DNA of 64,000 bases from an uncultured Parvularculaceae bacterium (GTDB lineage: Bacteria > Pseudomonadota > Alphaproteobacteria > Caulobacterales > Parvularculaceae): contig CAMYLZ010000025.1 in assembly GCA_947259375.1 (NCBI GenBank), positions 434,001-498,000 on the forward strand. Direction: 5' to 3'. Shown here in pieces: positions 41,729-50,963 of the stretch (positions are counted from its first letter, which is position 1; each line of letters starts with the position of its first letter). Both the position numbers and the translations under genes were made by a program. The notes beneath the pieces were generated by a model, which was given only the letters and a program-made list of their open reading frames with translations, was not told the origin of the DNA and did not search any database.

Positions 41729-41929
41729 CCTACGCCATCCCGGTGGGTGTCATCACCCGAATCCTCAATACCCTGCCGTTGCGGGCGTGCTATCTGAGCC
41801 CGTCCGCGGATCTGGCCCTCGGCGGCAATCGCCTGCAATCATTGAACCAATCCGGACAGTGCGACCGTTGTTGCAGAAAATCAACACATTTGTTGCTAAA
41901 ATGAAACAGCAAAAACAGTCGCCAGAAAT

Positions 41930-42940
41930 CTATGCGACAGCTTTGTCAACATTGCCGTAATCGCCCGCATAAAAGGCAATGAGGGCGGCCTCGACCCTTT
42001 CTGGTGAGGAAAGGCGGCAAATCATGCCGCGCAAACTGCGGCGCAGCACCGGATCGATCAAGATCGGTGCATAATCAATATACGCTGCAAGATGTTTACG
42101 CGCCATGCGCACGCCAAGCGGCGCGCCATAGTGAGCAATGCTCTCACGGTAATGGGTAAGGACGGTATCCCGCTGCGCGTCTATCGCAGGAAGTGCGAGC
42201 GCAGCGCCCGACCGGAGCGCGGCGGCAATGCAGCCTGGCAACCATGGCCGCCCCGTTGCAGCGCGGCCGACCATAACGCCGTCAGCACCGGATTGGCTCA
42301 AAGCGTTTCGCGCCGACGCAAGGTCAACAATATCGCCATTGACGATCACAGGTATGGCGACAGACTCCTTGACGGCGCGAACCGCCGCCCAATTCGCTGT
42401 TCCCGTATAAAAGTCGTTGCGCGTCCGACCATGCACCGTAATCATATGGACGCCCGCGTTATCGGCGCGGCTCGCGAGTTCCGGTGCATTAAGACAGTCC
42501 CAGTCCCAGCCGAGGCGCATTTTCAGTGTCACCGGCTTCGATGTCGCCGAGACCGTCGCCTCGATCAACGTCATGGCGTGATCGAGATTACGCATCAGTG
42601 CGGAACCGGAGAGCGCGCCGGTCACCTGCCGCGACGGGCAACCCATATTGATATCGATGATATCCGCACCCGCTTTTTCGGCGAGCCGCGCGCCTTCCGC
42701 CATCCAATCAGCCTCACGTCCGGCAAGCTGTATGACAAATGGGAAAATCTCGCCATCGCCCTCAGCTCGACGCACCACATCCGGCCGGCCGCGCGCAAGC
42801 TCTTCCGACGCAGTCATCTCCGACACCACCAGCCCAACGCCGAAGCGCGTCGCCGCCCGCCGAAACGGCAAGTCGGACACGCCCGACATGGGCGCCAGCG
42901 CAACGTTGTTTTTCAACGTAATGTCGGCAATCTGAAGCAT
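41930..42940 (-). CDS. dusB: tRNA-dihydrouridine synthase B
   Basis: The 336-residue flavoenzyme reduces specific uridines in tRNA to dihydrouridine. Family blocks are APMSGVSDLPFRRAA, DINMGCPSRQVTGALSGSAL (catalytic Cys), VTLKMRLGWD, TVHGRTR and GVMVGRAATGRPWL. In alphaproteobacteria it typically precedes ntrBC-ntrYX. It is divergent from ispDF. Confidence 0.97.
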   Translation of the reverse strand: MLQIADITLKNNVALAPMSGVSDLPFRRAATRFGVGLVVSEMTASEELARGRPDVVRRAEGDGEIFPFVIQLAGREADWMAEGARLAEKAGADIIDINMGCPSRQVTGALSGSALMRNLDHAMTLIEATVSATSKPVTLKMRLGWDWDCLNAPELASRADNAGVHMITVHGRTRNDFYTGTANWAAVRAVKESVAIPVIVNGDIVDLASARNALSQSGADGVMVGRAATGRPWLPGCIAAALRSGAALALPAIDAQRDTVLTHYRESIAHYGAPLGVRMARKHLAAYIDYAPILIDPVLRRSLRGMICRLSSPERVEAALIAFYAGDYGNVDKAVA

Positions 42941-43027
42941 TCAACTCACGGTTTATTGCGCAAGGGTTCTTGGCTTGGCCTCCATTTACCCGTTAAAGCA
43001 GCAACGCACAAATGAGCTCGGATCAAT

Positions 43028-44215
43028 ATGGTCAAGTTTAATACCATCGCCATCATCGTCGCCGCCGGGCGCGGCACGCGCGCCGGCCCGGGCGGGCCGA
43101 AGCAATATCGCGATCTGGCGGGCCGATCGGTCATTGCCAGGACAGCCGAGGCTTTCTTGAACCACGCCCAGATCGACGCCGTCAGAGTGATCATTCACCG
43201 CGACGACCGTGCTGAATACGACGCGGCGATGAGTGCGCTTCTGCCCCACCCGAAACTCCTCGAACCCGTCTTCGGCGGCGCCGAGCGTCAGGATTCCGTT
43301 CAGCTTGGGATTGAAAGCATCAAGGAAAGCAAGCCGAAAGCCGTTCTAATCCACGATGCGGCAAGGCCCTTCATCGACGCGGCAACCATCGCCCGTGTCA
43401 TCGGCGCGCTCGAAAACAACGACGGCGCCATTGCCGCGCTCCCAGTGCATGACACAATCAAACGCGCTGAAGGGCGCCAGATCGAAGCGACTGTGCCGCG
43501 CAACGCACTCTGGCGAGCGCAAACGCCGCAAGGGTTCCGTTTTGAGAATATCCTCACCGCACACCGCGCGGCCAAAGGCCAACAACTCACCGATGACGCC
43601 GCCGTTGCAGAAGCAGCGGGCTTGTCCGTCGCGTTGGTCGCCGGTTCGCCCGATAATATGAAAATCACCCAAGCCGACGATTTCGGTATGGCCGAAACGC
43701 TCCTTGGCCGAAAGGCGAAACAGATGGAATACCGCAACGGACATGGTTTCGACGTTCACGCCTTTGAAAACGGCAATACCGTCATTCTCTGCGGCGTCAA
43801 AATTCCGCATGAGAAAAAGCTCAAAGGTCATTCTGACGCCGATGTCGGTATGCATGCGCTTACGGACGCTATTTTCGGCGCAATCGGCGAAGGCGATATC
43901 GGCGATCATTTTCCGCCCTCCGATCCACAATGGAAAGGCGCCGCCAGCCATGTTTTCCTGGAGAAAGCGCGCGATCTCGTTATCGAACGCGGTGGAAGAA
44001 TAACCCATTGCGACGTGACGCTGATGTGCGAAGCGCCGAAAATCGGACCGCACCGGACAAAGATGCAGGACGCGCTCGCGGAAATCCTCCAGATCGACCG
44101 ACAGCGCGTCTCCGTCAAAGCAACGACCACAGAACAACTTGGCTTTACCGGGCGGCGTGAAGGCATCGCCGCGATGGCGACGGCGACCGTGGCCTTGCCG
44201 GCGGAAAGACTATAA
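43028..44215 (+). CDS. ispDF: Bifunctional IspD/IspF of the MEP isoprenoid pathway
   Basis: The 395-residue fusion has MEP cytidylyltransferase (about 1-230: AAGRGTRAGPGGPKQY, HDAARPF, and further blocks to TQADDFGMAE) followed by MECDP synthase (about 235-395: GHGFDVHAF, GHSDADVGMHALTDAIFGA, TTTEQLGFTGR). It catalyses two steps leading to isopentenyl diphosphate. The fusion is typical of alpha- and epsilonproteobacteria. Its stop overlaps the pncC start. Confidence 0.98.
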   Translation: MVKFNTIAIIVAAGRGTRAGPGGPKQYRDLAGRSVIARTAEAFLNHAQIDAVRVIIHRDDRAEYDAAMSALLPHPKLLEPVFGGAERQDSVQLGIESIKESKPKAVLIHDAARPFIDAATIARVIGALENNDGAIAALPVHDTIKRAEGRQIEATVPRNALWRAQTPQGFRFENILTAHRAAKGQQLTDDAAVAEAAGLSVALVAGSPDNMKITQADDFGMAETLLGRKAKQMEYRNGHGFDVHAFENGNTVILCGVKIPHEKKLKGHSDADVGMHALTDAIFGAIGEGDIGDHFPPSDPQWKGAASHVFLEKARDLVIERGGRITHCDVTLMCEAPKIGPHRTKMQDALAEILQIDRQRVSVKATTTEQLGFTGRREGIAAMATATVALPAERL

Positions 44216-44721
44216 TGACCCAAACCCATCGCATCTGGTCGCTCGCCCAGGCGATCGTCGACAAAGCCGGCGCCAAAGGCATGATGGTCGCCACTGCTGA
44301 GTCCTGTACAGGCGGGATGGTTGCCGCCGCACTCACGGACGTGCCCGGGTCGTCTGCCGTGGCCGAGCGCGGTTTCGTCACTTATTCGAATGAAGCAAAA
44401 GTTGACATGCTCGGCGTGCCGATGGAATTAATCGATCTGCACGGCGCAGTTAGCGCACCGGTTGCTCGCCTAATGGCGATCGGCGCGCTGATCAATTCTC
44501 GTGCTGACATCGCCGTTTCCGTTACCGGCATTGCCGGGCCTGACGGCGGCTCGGACAGCAAGCCCGTCGGCCTCGTCTGGTTCGGCCTCGCTGACCGCGA
44601 CGGCAAGACCCGCATTGAGCGGCGTGTTTTTGCTGAGGGCTCCCGTGATTTCGTCCGCACGAAAGCAACCGAAACCGCCTTGCATCTTATTTTGACACGC
44701 CTTAACTCCGAAACATCTTAA
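44215..44721 (+). CDS. pncC: Nicotinamide-nucleotide amidohydrolase (CinA C-terminal domain)
   Basis: The 168-residue protein has the active-site motif TAESCTGGMVAAALTDVPGSS and SVTGIAGPDGGSD of the PncC/CinA-C family, which deamidates nicotinamide mononucleotide to nicotinate mononucleotide for NAD recycling. It starts on the last base of ispDF (1-bp overlap). The N-terminal CinA domain is a separate gene at 8.2 kb. Confidence 0.96.
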   Translation: MTQTHRIWSLAQAIVDKAGAKGMMVATAESCTGGMVAAALTDVPGSSAVAERGFVTYSNEAKVDMLGVPMELIDLHGAVSAPVARLMAIGALINSRADIAVSVTGIAGPDGGSDSKPVGLVWFGLADRDGKTRIERRVFAEGSRDFVRTKATETALHLILTRLNSETS

Positions 44722-44759
44722 GCCAGTCAGATATCAAGGCGCATCAACTCTCACATCTG

Positions 44760-45308
44760 TCACGCGCGTCCGCGACGATCGCGCATCCATGCAAGCGTCA
44801 TGCTGGAAAGCACTGCCAGCGCGCTAGCAAGAATATTGAATGCTATATCGCGCAGGTCAAAAACCCGGTTTGGCAGCCAAGCTTGGATCAGCTCATCCGC
44901 TACACCTATAGCGCTTGCAAGGATGATCGCCGAAAAAGACGGCGTTAACGCGTAGCGGTCATTCTTCGCTCGCTCTGCAAATGCTTCAAATAGTAGAATA
45001 GCAAGCACGCCATATTCGACAATGTGCGTTCGCTCTTCCGGGCTTTCGATCCGCACCAGGACCAGCAAATAGACTGCCAACACGCTCAATAGGAAAACCA
45101 CTCCGGCGCCGTTCGACTTCAGTCCGTGAATAACCACTACCAGCGCCACGAGGCCGGCGCCGGCGGCGAATGCAAGCTCCAACAGACCATTCTCGCGCAA
45201 AACGCCGGAAATGGCCGGAGTAAAACCGAGCGTTGCATAGATCGCCATGACTATCGCAAGAACCATTAGCCAAAGGCGGCGTTCCCGGCGCGAAGAAAAC
45301 AGGCTCAT
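44760..45308 (-). CDS. VanZ-like membrane protein
   Basis: The 182-residue protein has four to five membrane segments and the VanZ-family pattern of EERTHIVEYGVLAILL followed by DELIQAWLPNRVFDLRDIAFN. The family's biochemical role is unknown apart from teicoplanin resistance linked to VanZ itself. A GTG at 45362 with GGTGA in front could add 18 residues; the ATG at 45308 is chosen because it begins shortly before the first membrane segment. The start is therefore uncertain. Confidence 0.75.
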   Translation of the reverse strand: MSLFSSRRERRLWLMVLAIVMAIYATLGFTPAISGVLRENGLLELAFAAGAGLVALVVVIHGLKSNGAGVVFLLSVLAVYLLVLVRIESPEERTHIVEYGVLAILLFEAFAERAKNDRYALTPSFSAIILASAIGVADELIQAWLPNRVFDLRDIAFNILASALAVLSSMTLAWMRDRRGRA

Positions 45309-45404
45309 GACGCATTGTAGCGCGAAACGCCGCGAAGGGTTAATACCGGCGGTTTTCGGCACTGCTCACCATAATCGTAAAGAGACCATGCCGGATAGCT
45401 CGGC

Positions 45405-45489
45405 CTAACGGCGCCCGTAAACCGCTTCCGCTCTTTTCGCAAACGCCTCAGACATGCGCAAACGCCTTAAAGACGCTGCCGTGTGCCAT
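45405..45489 (-). pseudogene. Decayed duplicate of the 3' end of the COQ10/RatA gene
   Basis: The reverse strand encodes RMSEAFAKRAEAVYG and then a stop, matching RMAEAFVKRAKAVYG at the end of the intact gene at 46803-47249. Immediately before it, in another frame, MAHGSVFKAFAH resembles TAHAVFDKAFAR of the same gene. A 2-bp loss (TTTGCGCATG here, TTCGCACGCATG there) accounts for the frame change. The fragment lies just beyond the stop of the S41 peptidase gene, so that gene sits between the intact COQ10 gene and this remnant. Confidence 0.7.
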
Positions 45490-45507
45490 CCGGCATCACT
45501 AAGAAAA

Positions 45508-46779
45508 TTACGGCCGCTGCAAGTATTCCAGCGCCGCCGTCATCGCCGGATCGCCGCCTTCGGCGTCGCGATCAGCGTTTCTCAACGCCGTCGCCGCAAC
45601 GAAATCTTCCCGCGGCGTCCCATCCACATGGAACAATGCCTCATCGCCGATGTCCACGATCGCGCCTGACGCGTTCAACGAGTAATTGCTGACCGCGCCT
45701 AATAGGTCGCCCATGTCCGATGCAACGACATGCGCGCGCGTCGCCGCATCCATGCCGATGACAATCCCTTCGCCCATGCTGCCGGTCCAATGGCCGCCAA
45801 GCACCACCACGGGATTTGCGTAATATGGCACACGCGGCGCGACCTGTTCGATAAACCGTCTAGGCACGCCGAACTCCCGGTCGAAAGACGGAATTTCGTG
45901 AACCTGATATGATCGGATGTCGGTGATGAAATGGCCGATAATGCTTCGTGCGACTTCCGTGTTGCCGCCGCTCGGCGTATTTCTCAAATCAATGACCAGC
46001 CCGCTCGTGTCAAGAAGAGCGTTCAACGCGCGATCGAACTCCTCTATCATGGCGTTATCGCCGAGCGCATTATTGATCCGGATAATTCCAAACTCACCAC
46101 GACGCGTCGTTTCCAGAATCGGCGCATTGCTCACATCTATGGCGAATTCGCGCGGCGATGTCAGTGTAATCGTAATTCTTTCGCCTGCCGCTGAAAATTC
46201 GATGACGCGCTCCCCGGCGCGCCGCCCGTTTACAGCGAGATTTGCCGCATAGTTTTTCTGTATAAGGGTTGGGTTCGCCATGAGGTCCGCGAACGGCGCC
46301 AGCGCCGCCGCCATCGCCGCTTCGCCGTTGATTTTTTCAATGATCCATCCCGGCCGAATCCCAGCCCTATCGGCCGCCGAACCCGCACGCACGTCCACCA
46401 CCTCGAGTGCGTCCGCGTTAAAGGCAACCTTAATATCGGAGCTCGTGGGGACTATGTTGTAGTCGTCGTCGCTAAACGGCCCGACAATGAAATGTGGATC
46501 TGAGAACGCATAAGACGTGCGCTGAAGTATGTCTCGAAATTCATCGGCATTGCGGCTGTCGAAAGCTATTTGTCGCGAACGGCTCAGTAGTTCATCGACG
46601 TCGAAATCTTCGCGCTCGATATAGGCGTAGCGGAAACGCAGCGTGGTTTCAAATTCCTCCCAGGCAATTTGCGGATCAAATTCTGCGCCCAGCCGCGACA
46701 ACGCATCGTCCGAAACGCCATCACATGACGCACAAAGAGCAGCTACGCTTGCTACCACAGATACCCGCACAAACTTCAT
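45508..46779 (-). CDS. S41-family peptidase-like lipoprotein
   Basis: The 423-residue protein has a lipoprotein-type signal (VASVAALCASC), a PDZ-like stretch around GSAADRAGIRPGWIIEKINGEA, and the S41 (C-terminal processing peptidase/tricorn core) domain with LVIDLRNTPSGGNTEVARS and the Ser motif HWTGSMGEGIVIGMDA. It is probably a periplasmic, membrane-anchored protease; the substrate is unknown. It interrupts the usual pncC/COQ10 adjacency and is followed by a decayed COQ10 3' end, which suggests insertion. ATG at 46779 with GGACGG upstream is chosen; GTG at 46785 is possible. Confidence 0.85.
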   Translation of the reverse strand: MKFVRVSVVASVAALCASCDGVSDDALSRLGAEFDPQIAWEEFETTLRFRYAYIEREDFDVDELLSRSRQIAFDSRNADEFRDILQRTSYAFSDPHFIVGPFSDDDYNIVPTSSDIKVAFNADALEVVDVRAGSAADRAGIRPGWIIEKINGEAAMAAALAPFADLMANPTLIQKNYAANLAVNGRRAGERVIEFSAAGERITITLTSPREFAIDVSNAPILETTRRGEFGIIRINNALGDNAMIEEFDRALNALLDTSGLVIDLRNTPSGGNTEVARSIIGHFITDIRSYQVHEIPSFDREFGVPRRFIEQVAPRVPYYANPVVVLGGHWTGSMGEGIVIGMDAATRAHVVASDMGDLLGAVSNYSLNASGAIVDIGDEALFHVDGTPREDFVAATALRNADRDAEGGDPAMTAALEYLQRP

Positions 46780-46802
46780 ACTCACCGTCCGCTACCATGC
46801 TG

Positions 46803-47249
46803 TTACCCGTAAACCGCCTTGGCGCGCTTTACGAACGCTTCCGCCATGCGTGCGAACGCCTTGTCGAAGACAGCGTGCGCCGTCGCCTGCAGGAGAACGT
46901 TTTTGAACTCGAAGGCGATTTCAAAATCGATAATCGAGCCGCCGTCTGGCTTGTCGACAAAATGCCAGCGATTTTGCAAATTACGAAACGGTCCATCCAC
47001 ATACGTCGCTTCGATCCGCCCTTCGCCCTGATGCAGGCTCACGCGACTACGAAACCGCTCGCGAAAAACCTTGTAGGCGACAATCATGTCGGCGACCAAT
47101 TCGCCATCGCCGTCACAAACGCCCTTTTCAACGATGCGCAACGCCGTACACCAGGGTAGGAACTCGGGATAGCGTTCAACATCCGCGACAAGATCAAACA
47201 TCTCATTCGCCGTATAAGGAACTTCTGTCTGCGTACGTTTTACCGTCAC
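46803..47249 (-). CDS. COQ10/RatA-family START-domain protein
   Basis: The 148-residue single-domain protein starts TVKRTQTEVPYTANEMFDLV and has the family's DVERYPEFLPWCTALR. Eukaryotic COQ10 binds ubiquinone and supports respiration; E. coli RatA is a homologue. In alphaproteobacteria it commonly lies near lipA and pncC, as here with extra genes between. It overlaps the upstream GST gene by 4 bp. Its last about 25 codons have a decayed duplicate at 45405-45489. Confidence 0.9.
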   Translation of the reverse strand: MTVKRTQTEVPYTANEMFDLVADVERYPEFLPWCTALRIVEKGVCDGDGELVADMIVAYKVFRERFRSRVSLHQGEGRIEATYVDGPFRNLQNRWHFVDKPDGGSIIDFEIAFEFKNVLLQATAHAVFDKAFARMAEAFVKRAKAVYG

Positions 47250-47932
47250 GAAACGCGCTTGACTTTGCGGCCATATTCGTCGAACAGATCAAGCATTCGC
47301 TCTTGCCAGGCCGCTACAGCCTGTGGCGCTTCAAATAACTCATCACTCGCAATGCTACGCGCCCACATAAACACGCTGAACACATTGTAGTCGCTTAGAT
47401 TCGCCTGTTCTCCCCCAAGGAAACGGTGGCGCACAAGCGGCGCAGCCAATGTTTGCAGCGCTTCCTCGGTTTGATCTCTCAAGCCAGGCGTTGCAGCCGC
47501 CTCTTCAAGCGTTTTGCCGAGGCGTTTCTCGCGCGTCTGGCGGAAATACGCCTTGTCGTCTTCATGAGCGGCGGCATGCACATGCACAAGGAGCATAGGC
47601 GCGAGCGCCGGAAACAGCGATGCGCCTAACCACGCATTGTAGAATTCAGCCGCCGCGCGCTCGCCTGACGTTCTCACTAGCGGTTCGCCATCGAAAGTTT
47701 TTTCCAAATAGGCGCAGATATTGGCGCTATCGCAGATGATATCATCGCCATTCACGAGAATTGGCAACCGCTTGTGATCGGAATGCGGATAATTATCCTT
47801 ATCCGTAAACCGTAACGGCACTGCCTCAAATGGCGCGCCCACATGTAGCAGCGCAAATTTTGCGCGCCAACAAAACGGGCTTGGCCGCACTTCCTGATCA
47901 GCCAGGGCAAGGTCATAAAGCTTCAGCGTCAT
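47246..47932 (-). CDS. Glutathione S-transferase family protein
   Basis: The 228-residue protein has an N-terminal thioredoxin-like domain (LYDLALADQEVRPSPFCWRA, with SPFCW near the usual active site; KRLPILVNGDDIICDSANIC is the glutathione-binding segment) and an all-helical C-terminal domain. The substrate is unknown. The open frame extends 44 codons upstream, but GAGGAAA precedes the ATG at 47932, and homologues begin near there. It overlaps the COQ10-type gene by 4 bp. Confidence 0.88.
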   Translation of the reverse strand: MTLKLYDLALADQEVRPSPFCWRAKFALLHVGAPFEAVPLRFTDKDNYPHSDHKRLPILVNGDDIICDSANICAYLEKTFDGEPLVRTSGERAAAEFYNAWLGASLFPALAPMLLVHVHAAAHEDDKAYFRQTREKRLGKTLEEAAATPGLRDQTEEALQTLAAPLVRHRFLGGEQANLSDYNVFSVFMWARSIASDELFEAPQAVAAWQERMLDLFDEYGRKVKRVS

Positions 47933-48126
47933 CACGCGGGTTTCCTCATCGCCGCGCGAAAAAGCCAATTCGCGCAATGCGTTAGATAAGCGCGCCGTTG
48001 AGTCGTCGCAAGTCGCGGATTTCCCCAGCAGAATTTTGAATGAGCTATATGGACAATGCACCACCTATAGTTGTATATCGGCTTCTATTCTATCTACACT
48101 TGCATTGCTCGGGGGGAGCCGAAATC

Positions 48127-48360
48127 ATGCAACCCAACAAGCAGTTTCACGATATTGCGATATTCGACCTGCGCCGGGATAGCCCGCCCGCCGATGACGG
48201 CAAAAAGCCCTGCCTATGCATGCGTATCGCCGCAGCCATATTGATTGCGCTGATTTTCGTCACGCTCGGCTATTTCGTCGGCTGGCGCGCCGGCTTTCTC
48301 GCCCCGCCGCGGGCATGTTGCACTGGCATGATCACGCTTGATTTCGACTTCCGACTTTGA
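48127..48360 (+). CDS. Small single-pass membrane protein, unknown
   Basis: The 77-residue protein has a polar N-terminal half and one hydrophobic segment (RIAAAILIALIFVTLGYFVG), with Cys pairs on both sides (CLC before, CC after). GGGGGGAG lies 9 bp before the ATG at 48127. I do not recognise a family. The next gene encodes a Cys-rich lipoprotein 45 bp downstream, possibly on the same transcript. Confidence 0.6.
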   Translation: MQPNKQFHDIAIFDLRRDSPPADDGKKPCLCMRIAAAILIALIFVTLGYFVGWRAGFLAPPRACCTGMITLDFDFRL

Positions 48361-48405
48361 TCGCCCATTCGCTGACTCGCACTCGCAAACTATAAGGGGA
48401 TACAA

Positions 48406-49074
48406 ATGAACCGATCGACGATGACCATTATCGCCGTTGCGCTCGCACTCTCAGGCTGTGCCGACGGAAAATCAAAGTCGGTGAGCAAATATTCCTGGCG
48501 CGGCGTCACGCCGCCAGCGGCCGCCTCCCGAACCAGCGTCGCGGACGCGACTTGCGAAGCGCAATTTGCAGGCGACAGGCAGAACTACCTTTCAGCCGTG
48601 CAAATGATTATCGCCACGCGCGGCAATGCGCCGAATGTCAACGCCGCGCCGCTCGAAACGTTTCGCGAAGAAGTCAACGCTGCTTACAACTCAGTGGTCA
48701 TGCGCTGCAAAGCGCATATGCATTGTCTTGAAATGCGGTTCTATGACGAAGCTGCCTGTTACATGTCAGCGTCGGATTACAAGGACGCCGAACGCCGATT
48801 TGCCAACCTTTCGGAAGACTTGCGCCGCCTTGAAAGGGATTCGGAACAACGCATCGCCGCCGCTCGCAACAATCGCGTGCGCGTTACGACTATTGTCGGA
48901 CAGACCTCAATCCAGGCACAAAAACAGAGGCAACGACAAAACCAGCGGCAAAAGGCCGCCGCGCGCAATGGCGACACGATCGAAGACCAGGACGTCCTGG
49001 TGCTGTGCGGCGAGGCGCGTAATCTGCTCGACCGCCGCTGCCGGGAAGGCTGCCGCCGGGATTGTCGGCAATGA
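48406..49074 (+). CDS. Cys-rich predicted lipoprotein, unknown
   Basis: The 222-residue protein has a lipoprotein signal (IIAVALALSGC, lipobox Cys near 18). It contains several further cysteines (MRCKAHMHC, AACYM, VLCGEA, CREGCRRDC) and a long basic, Gln-rich coiled stretch (QKQRQRQNQRQKAAARNG). It is probably an envelope protein with disulfides. I do not recognise a family. Confidence 0.65.
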   Translation: MNRSTMTIIAVALALSGCADGKSKSVSKYSWRGVTPPAAASRTSVADATCEAQFAGDRQNYLSAVQMIIATRGNAPNVNAAPLETFREEVNAAYNSVVMRCKAHMHCLEMRFYDEAACYMSASDYKDAERRFANLSEDLRRLERDSEQRIAAARNNRVRVTTIVGQTSIQAQKQRQRQNQRQKAAARNGDTIEDQDVLVLCGEARNLLDRRCREGCRRDCRQ

Positions 49075-49078
49075 TTTC

Positions 49079-50047
49079 TTACCGCTTCGCCGCGCGTGCT
49101 GCTCGCAGCTTGGCGAAGTCTTCGCCGGCATGATGAGATGAGCGCGTCAAAGGTGAAGCGGCCACCATCAAGAAGCCTTTTGCACGGGCTATGGTCTCGT
49201 AAGATTTGAATTCATCCGGATGTACGAAACGGTCGATGGCGGCATGCTTGCGCGTCGGCTGGAGATATTGGCCGATAGTAATGAAGTCGATGCCTGCCGA
49301 TCGCATGTCGTCCATTACCTGCATCACTTCCTCTCTGGTTTCGCCAAGGCCAACCATTATCCCGGATTTGGTAAACATCTGCGGATCGCGCTCTTTCACG
49401 CGTTCAAGCAACCGCAAGGAATGATAGTAACGCGCGCCGGGACGGATCGAGAGATAAAGGCGCGGCACCGTCTCGAGGTTGTGGTTAAAAACATCCGGCC
49501 CGGAATCGATGACGGTTTCCGCCGCACCGTTCTTGCGCAAAAAGTCGGGGGTCAGAATTTCAATCGTTGTCTTCGGCGCCGCATTCCGAATCGCTCGCAC
49601 GACACGCGCGAAATGATTCGCACCGCCATCCTCCAGATCATCACGATCGACCGAGGTGATGACAACATGCTTGAGGCCCATCTCGGCGACAGCTTCGGCC
49701 ACATGCGACGGCTCTTGCGTATCCAATGGCGCCGGCAGCCCGGTCCTTATATTGCAGAAAGCGCAAGCGCGCGTGCAAGTGTCACCCATGATCATCATGG
49801 TTGCGTGCCGCTTGTCCCAGCACTCGCCGATATTCGGGCAGGCTGCTTCTTCGCACACCGTATGCAAATTCTTGGACCGAACGATGTCGCGGGTTTGAGA
49901 AAACCCCTTCGAAATCGGCGCTTTCACGCGAATCCATTCGGGCTTGCGCAAGACCGGTGTCTCCGCTCGGTTCTGCTTTTCCGGGTGGCGCGGCCGCTCC
50001 GGCTTTTCTGGGAGCGCGGCGCCGACTTTGTCTATTAGCGTCGCCAT
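49079..50047 (-). CDS. lipA: Lipoyl synthase
   Basis: The 322-residue radical-SAM enzyme inserts two sulfur atoms into protein-bound octanoyl groups. It has the auxiliary cluster motif C-x4-C-x5-C in [13 protein letters not shown], the radical-SAM motif [10 protein letters not shown] and the C-terminal [12 protein letters not shown]. An ATG at 50056 would add three residues; 50047 is preferred because GGGGCGA lies in front of it. It is convergent with the Cys-rich lipoprotein gene. Confidence 0.97.
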   Translation of the reverse strand: MATLIDKVGAALPEKPERPRHPEKQNRAETPVLRKPEWIRVKAPISKGFSQTRDIVRSKNLHTVCEEAACPNIGECWDKRHATMMIMGDTCTRACAFCNIRTGLPAPLDTQEPSHVAEAVAEMGLKHVVITSVDRDDLEDGGANHFARVVRAIRNAAPKTTIEILTPDFLRKNGAAETVIDSGPDVFNHNLETVPRLYLSIRPGARYYHSLRLLERVKERDPQMFTKSGIMVGLGETREEVMQVMDDMRSAGIDFITIGQYLQPTRKHAAIDRFVHPDEFKSYETIARAKGFLMVAASPLTRSSHHAGEDFAKLRAARAAKR

Positions 50048-50114
50048 TCGCCCCATGTAGCAGTGACGTCGAGCAATTGTAAGGGGGGTGAAATTGTTGT
50101 CGACGCCGCCCCCG

Positions 50115-50843
50115 TCAATACATCATCAGGCGATGGATATTGTCGGCTACCTCGTCAAATTGCTGGTGAATGATCGCCCCGTCCATAGGCTCGCCAAGCG
50201 CCACGTTGATCGCCTCCCAAGCCTCGATGGATTGAATATGCGGCGTCTCAGCGTGACCGGCCAACCGTGCGCCTTCGGTCGTGAATTTTACAACCTCGCG
50301 TGAGATCGGCAATCTGAGCCAACGCCAGACCCGGCGGCGGATCTCGCCATTTTCATACATCTCCCATCGCGGGTCGCACCCGTCATTGGAAATATCAAAA
50401 AACAACGTTTTGAAGTCCCCGGCATCGGCAATCACCAGTACGCCATTGTCATGGTCGTAAAATTTCGGCGCGCGGCCATTGCTCAGAAAAGACGATTCAC
50501 CGAAACCGCAACGCAAGTCGGCAATGGCCTTCTTTTTGGCCATGGCGTTAGTCTGAAATTTCGCCACAATATTCGGCCATTCCTGCCGGCCCACCACGAC
50601 AATACCCCCGGCCGCAATCAGCAAAATCGCACCCGCCGCTTGCGCCGCCAGCACCATCCCGCCCCCATGGAAAGCGATTGCAATCGTCAGCGGCGCGAGC
50701 AGCGCAAAAGTCGCGGCAATTGGCCGGTTGAAGCCGATCAGGTCTTCCCGGGCGTAATCATTCACATTATCGGAATAATCCGCAGCCGATTTGAGCCGAG
50801 CCGCAATCGGCGCAGGAATGTCAACACGCGCAGTGGTCAGCAT
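50115..50843 (-). CDS. Membrane protein of unknown function
   Basis: The 242-residue protein has two adjacent hydrophobic segments (about 46-66 and 68-86, [15 protein letters not shown] and [17 protein letters not shown]) and a long soluble C-terminal part ([39 protein letters not shown]). The ATG at 50843 has AGGACG in front. I do not recognise a family. It is probably an inner-membrane protein with a cytoplasmic domain. There are no operon partners. Confidence 0.65.
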   Translation of the reverse strand: MLTTARVDIPAPIAARLKSAADYSDNVNDYAREDLIGFNRPIAATFALLAPLTIAIAFHGGGMVLAAQAAGAILLIAAGGIVVVGRQEWPNIVAKFQTNAMAKKKAIADLRCGFGESSFLSNGRAPKFYDHDNGVLVIADAGDFKTLFFDISNDGCDPRWEMYENGEIRRRVWRWLRLPISREVVKFTTEGARLAGHAETPHIQSIEAWEAINVALGEPMDGAIIHQQFDEVADNIHRLMMY

Positions 50844-50963
50844 CGCTTTATCGTCCTTTCACTTTAGGCATAGTGGACGAAGAAGCTTTTCCGTGCATTT
50901 AAACCGCAAATTGCAACTTTATTCGTATTTTCAGTGAACGTACGGTAATGTTGACAAACATGG

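Noticed and set aside
41729-41929. Possible remnant of ntrC or ntrB upstream of ntrY
   Set aside because: Reading the interval by eye on the leftward strand gave nothing resembling kinase or Fis-type HTH sequence, so I treat it as a plain promoter region.
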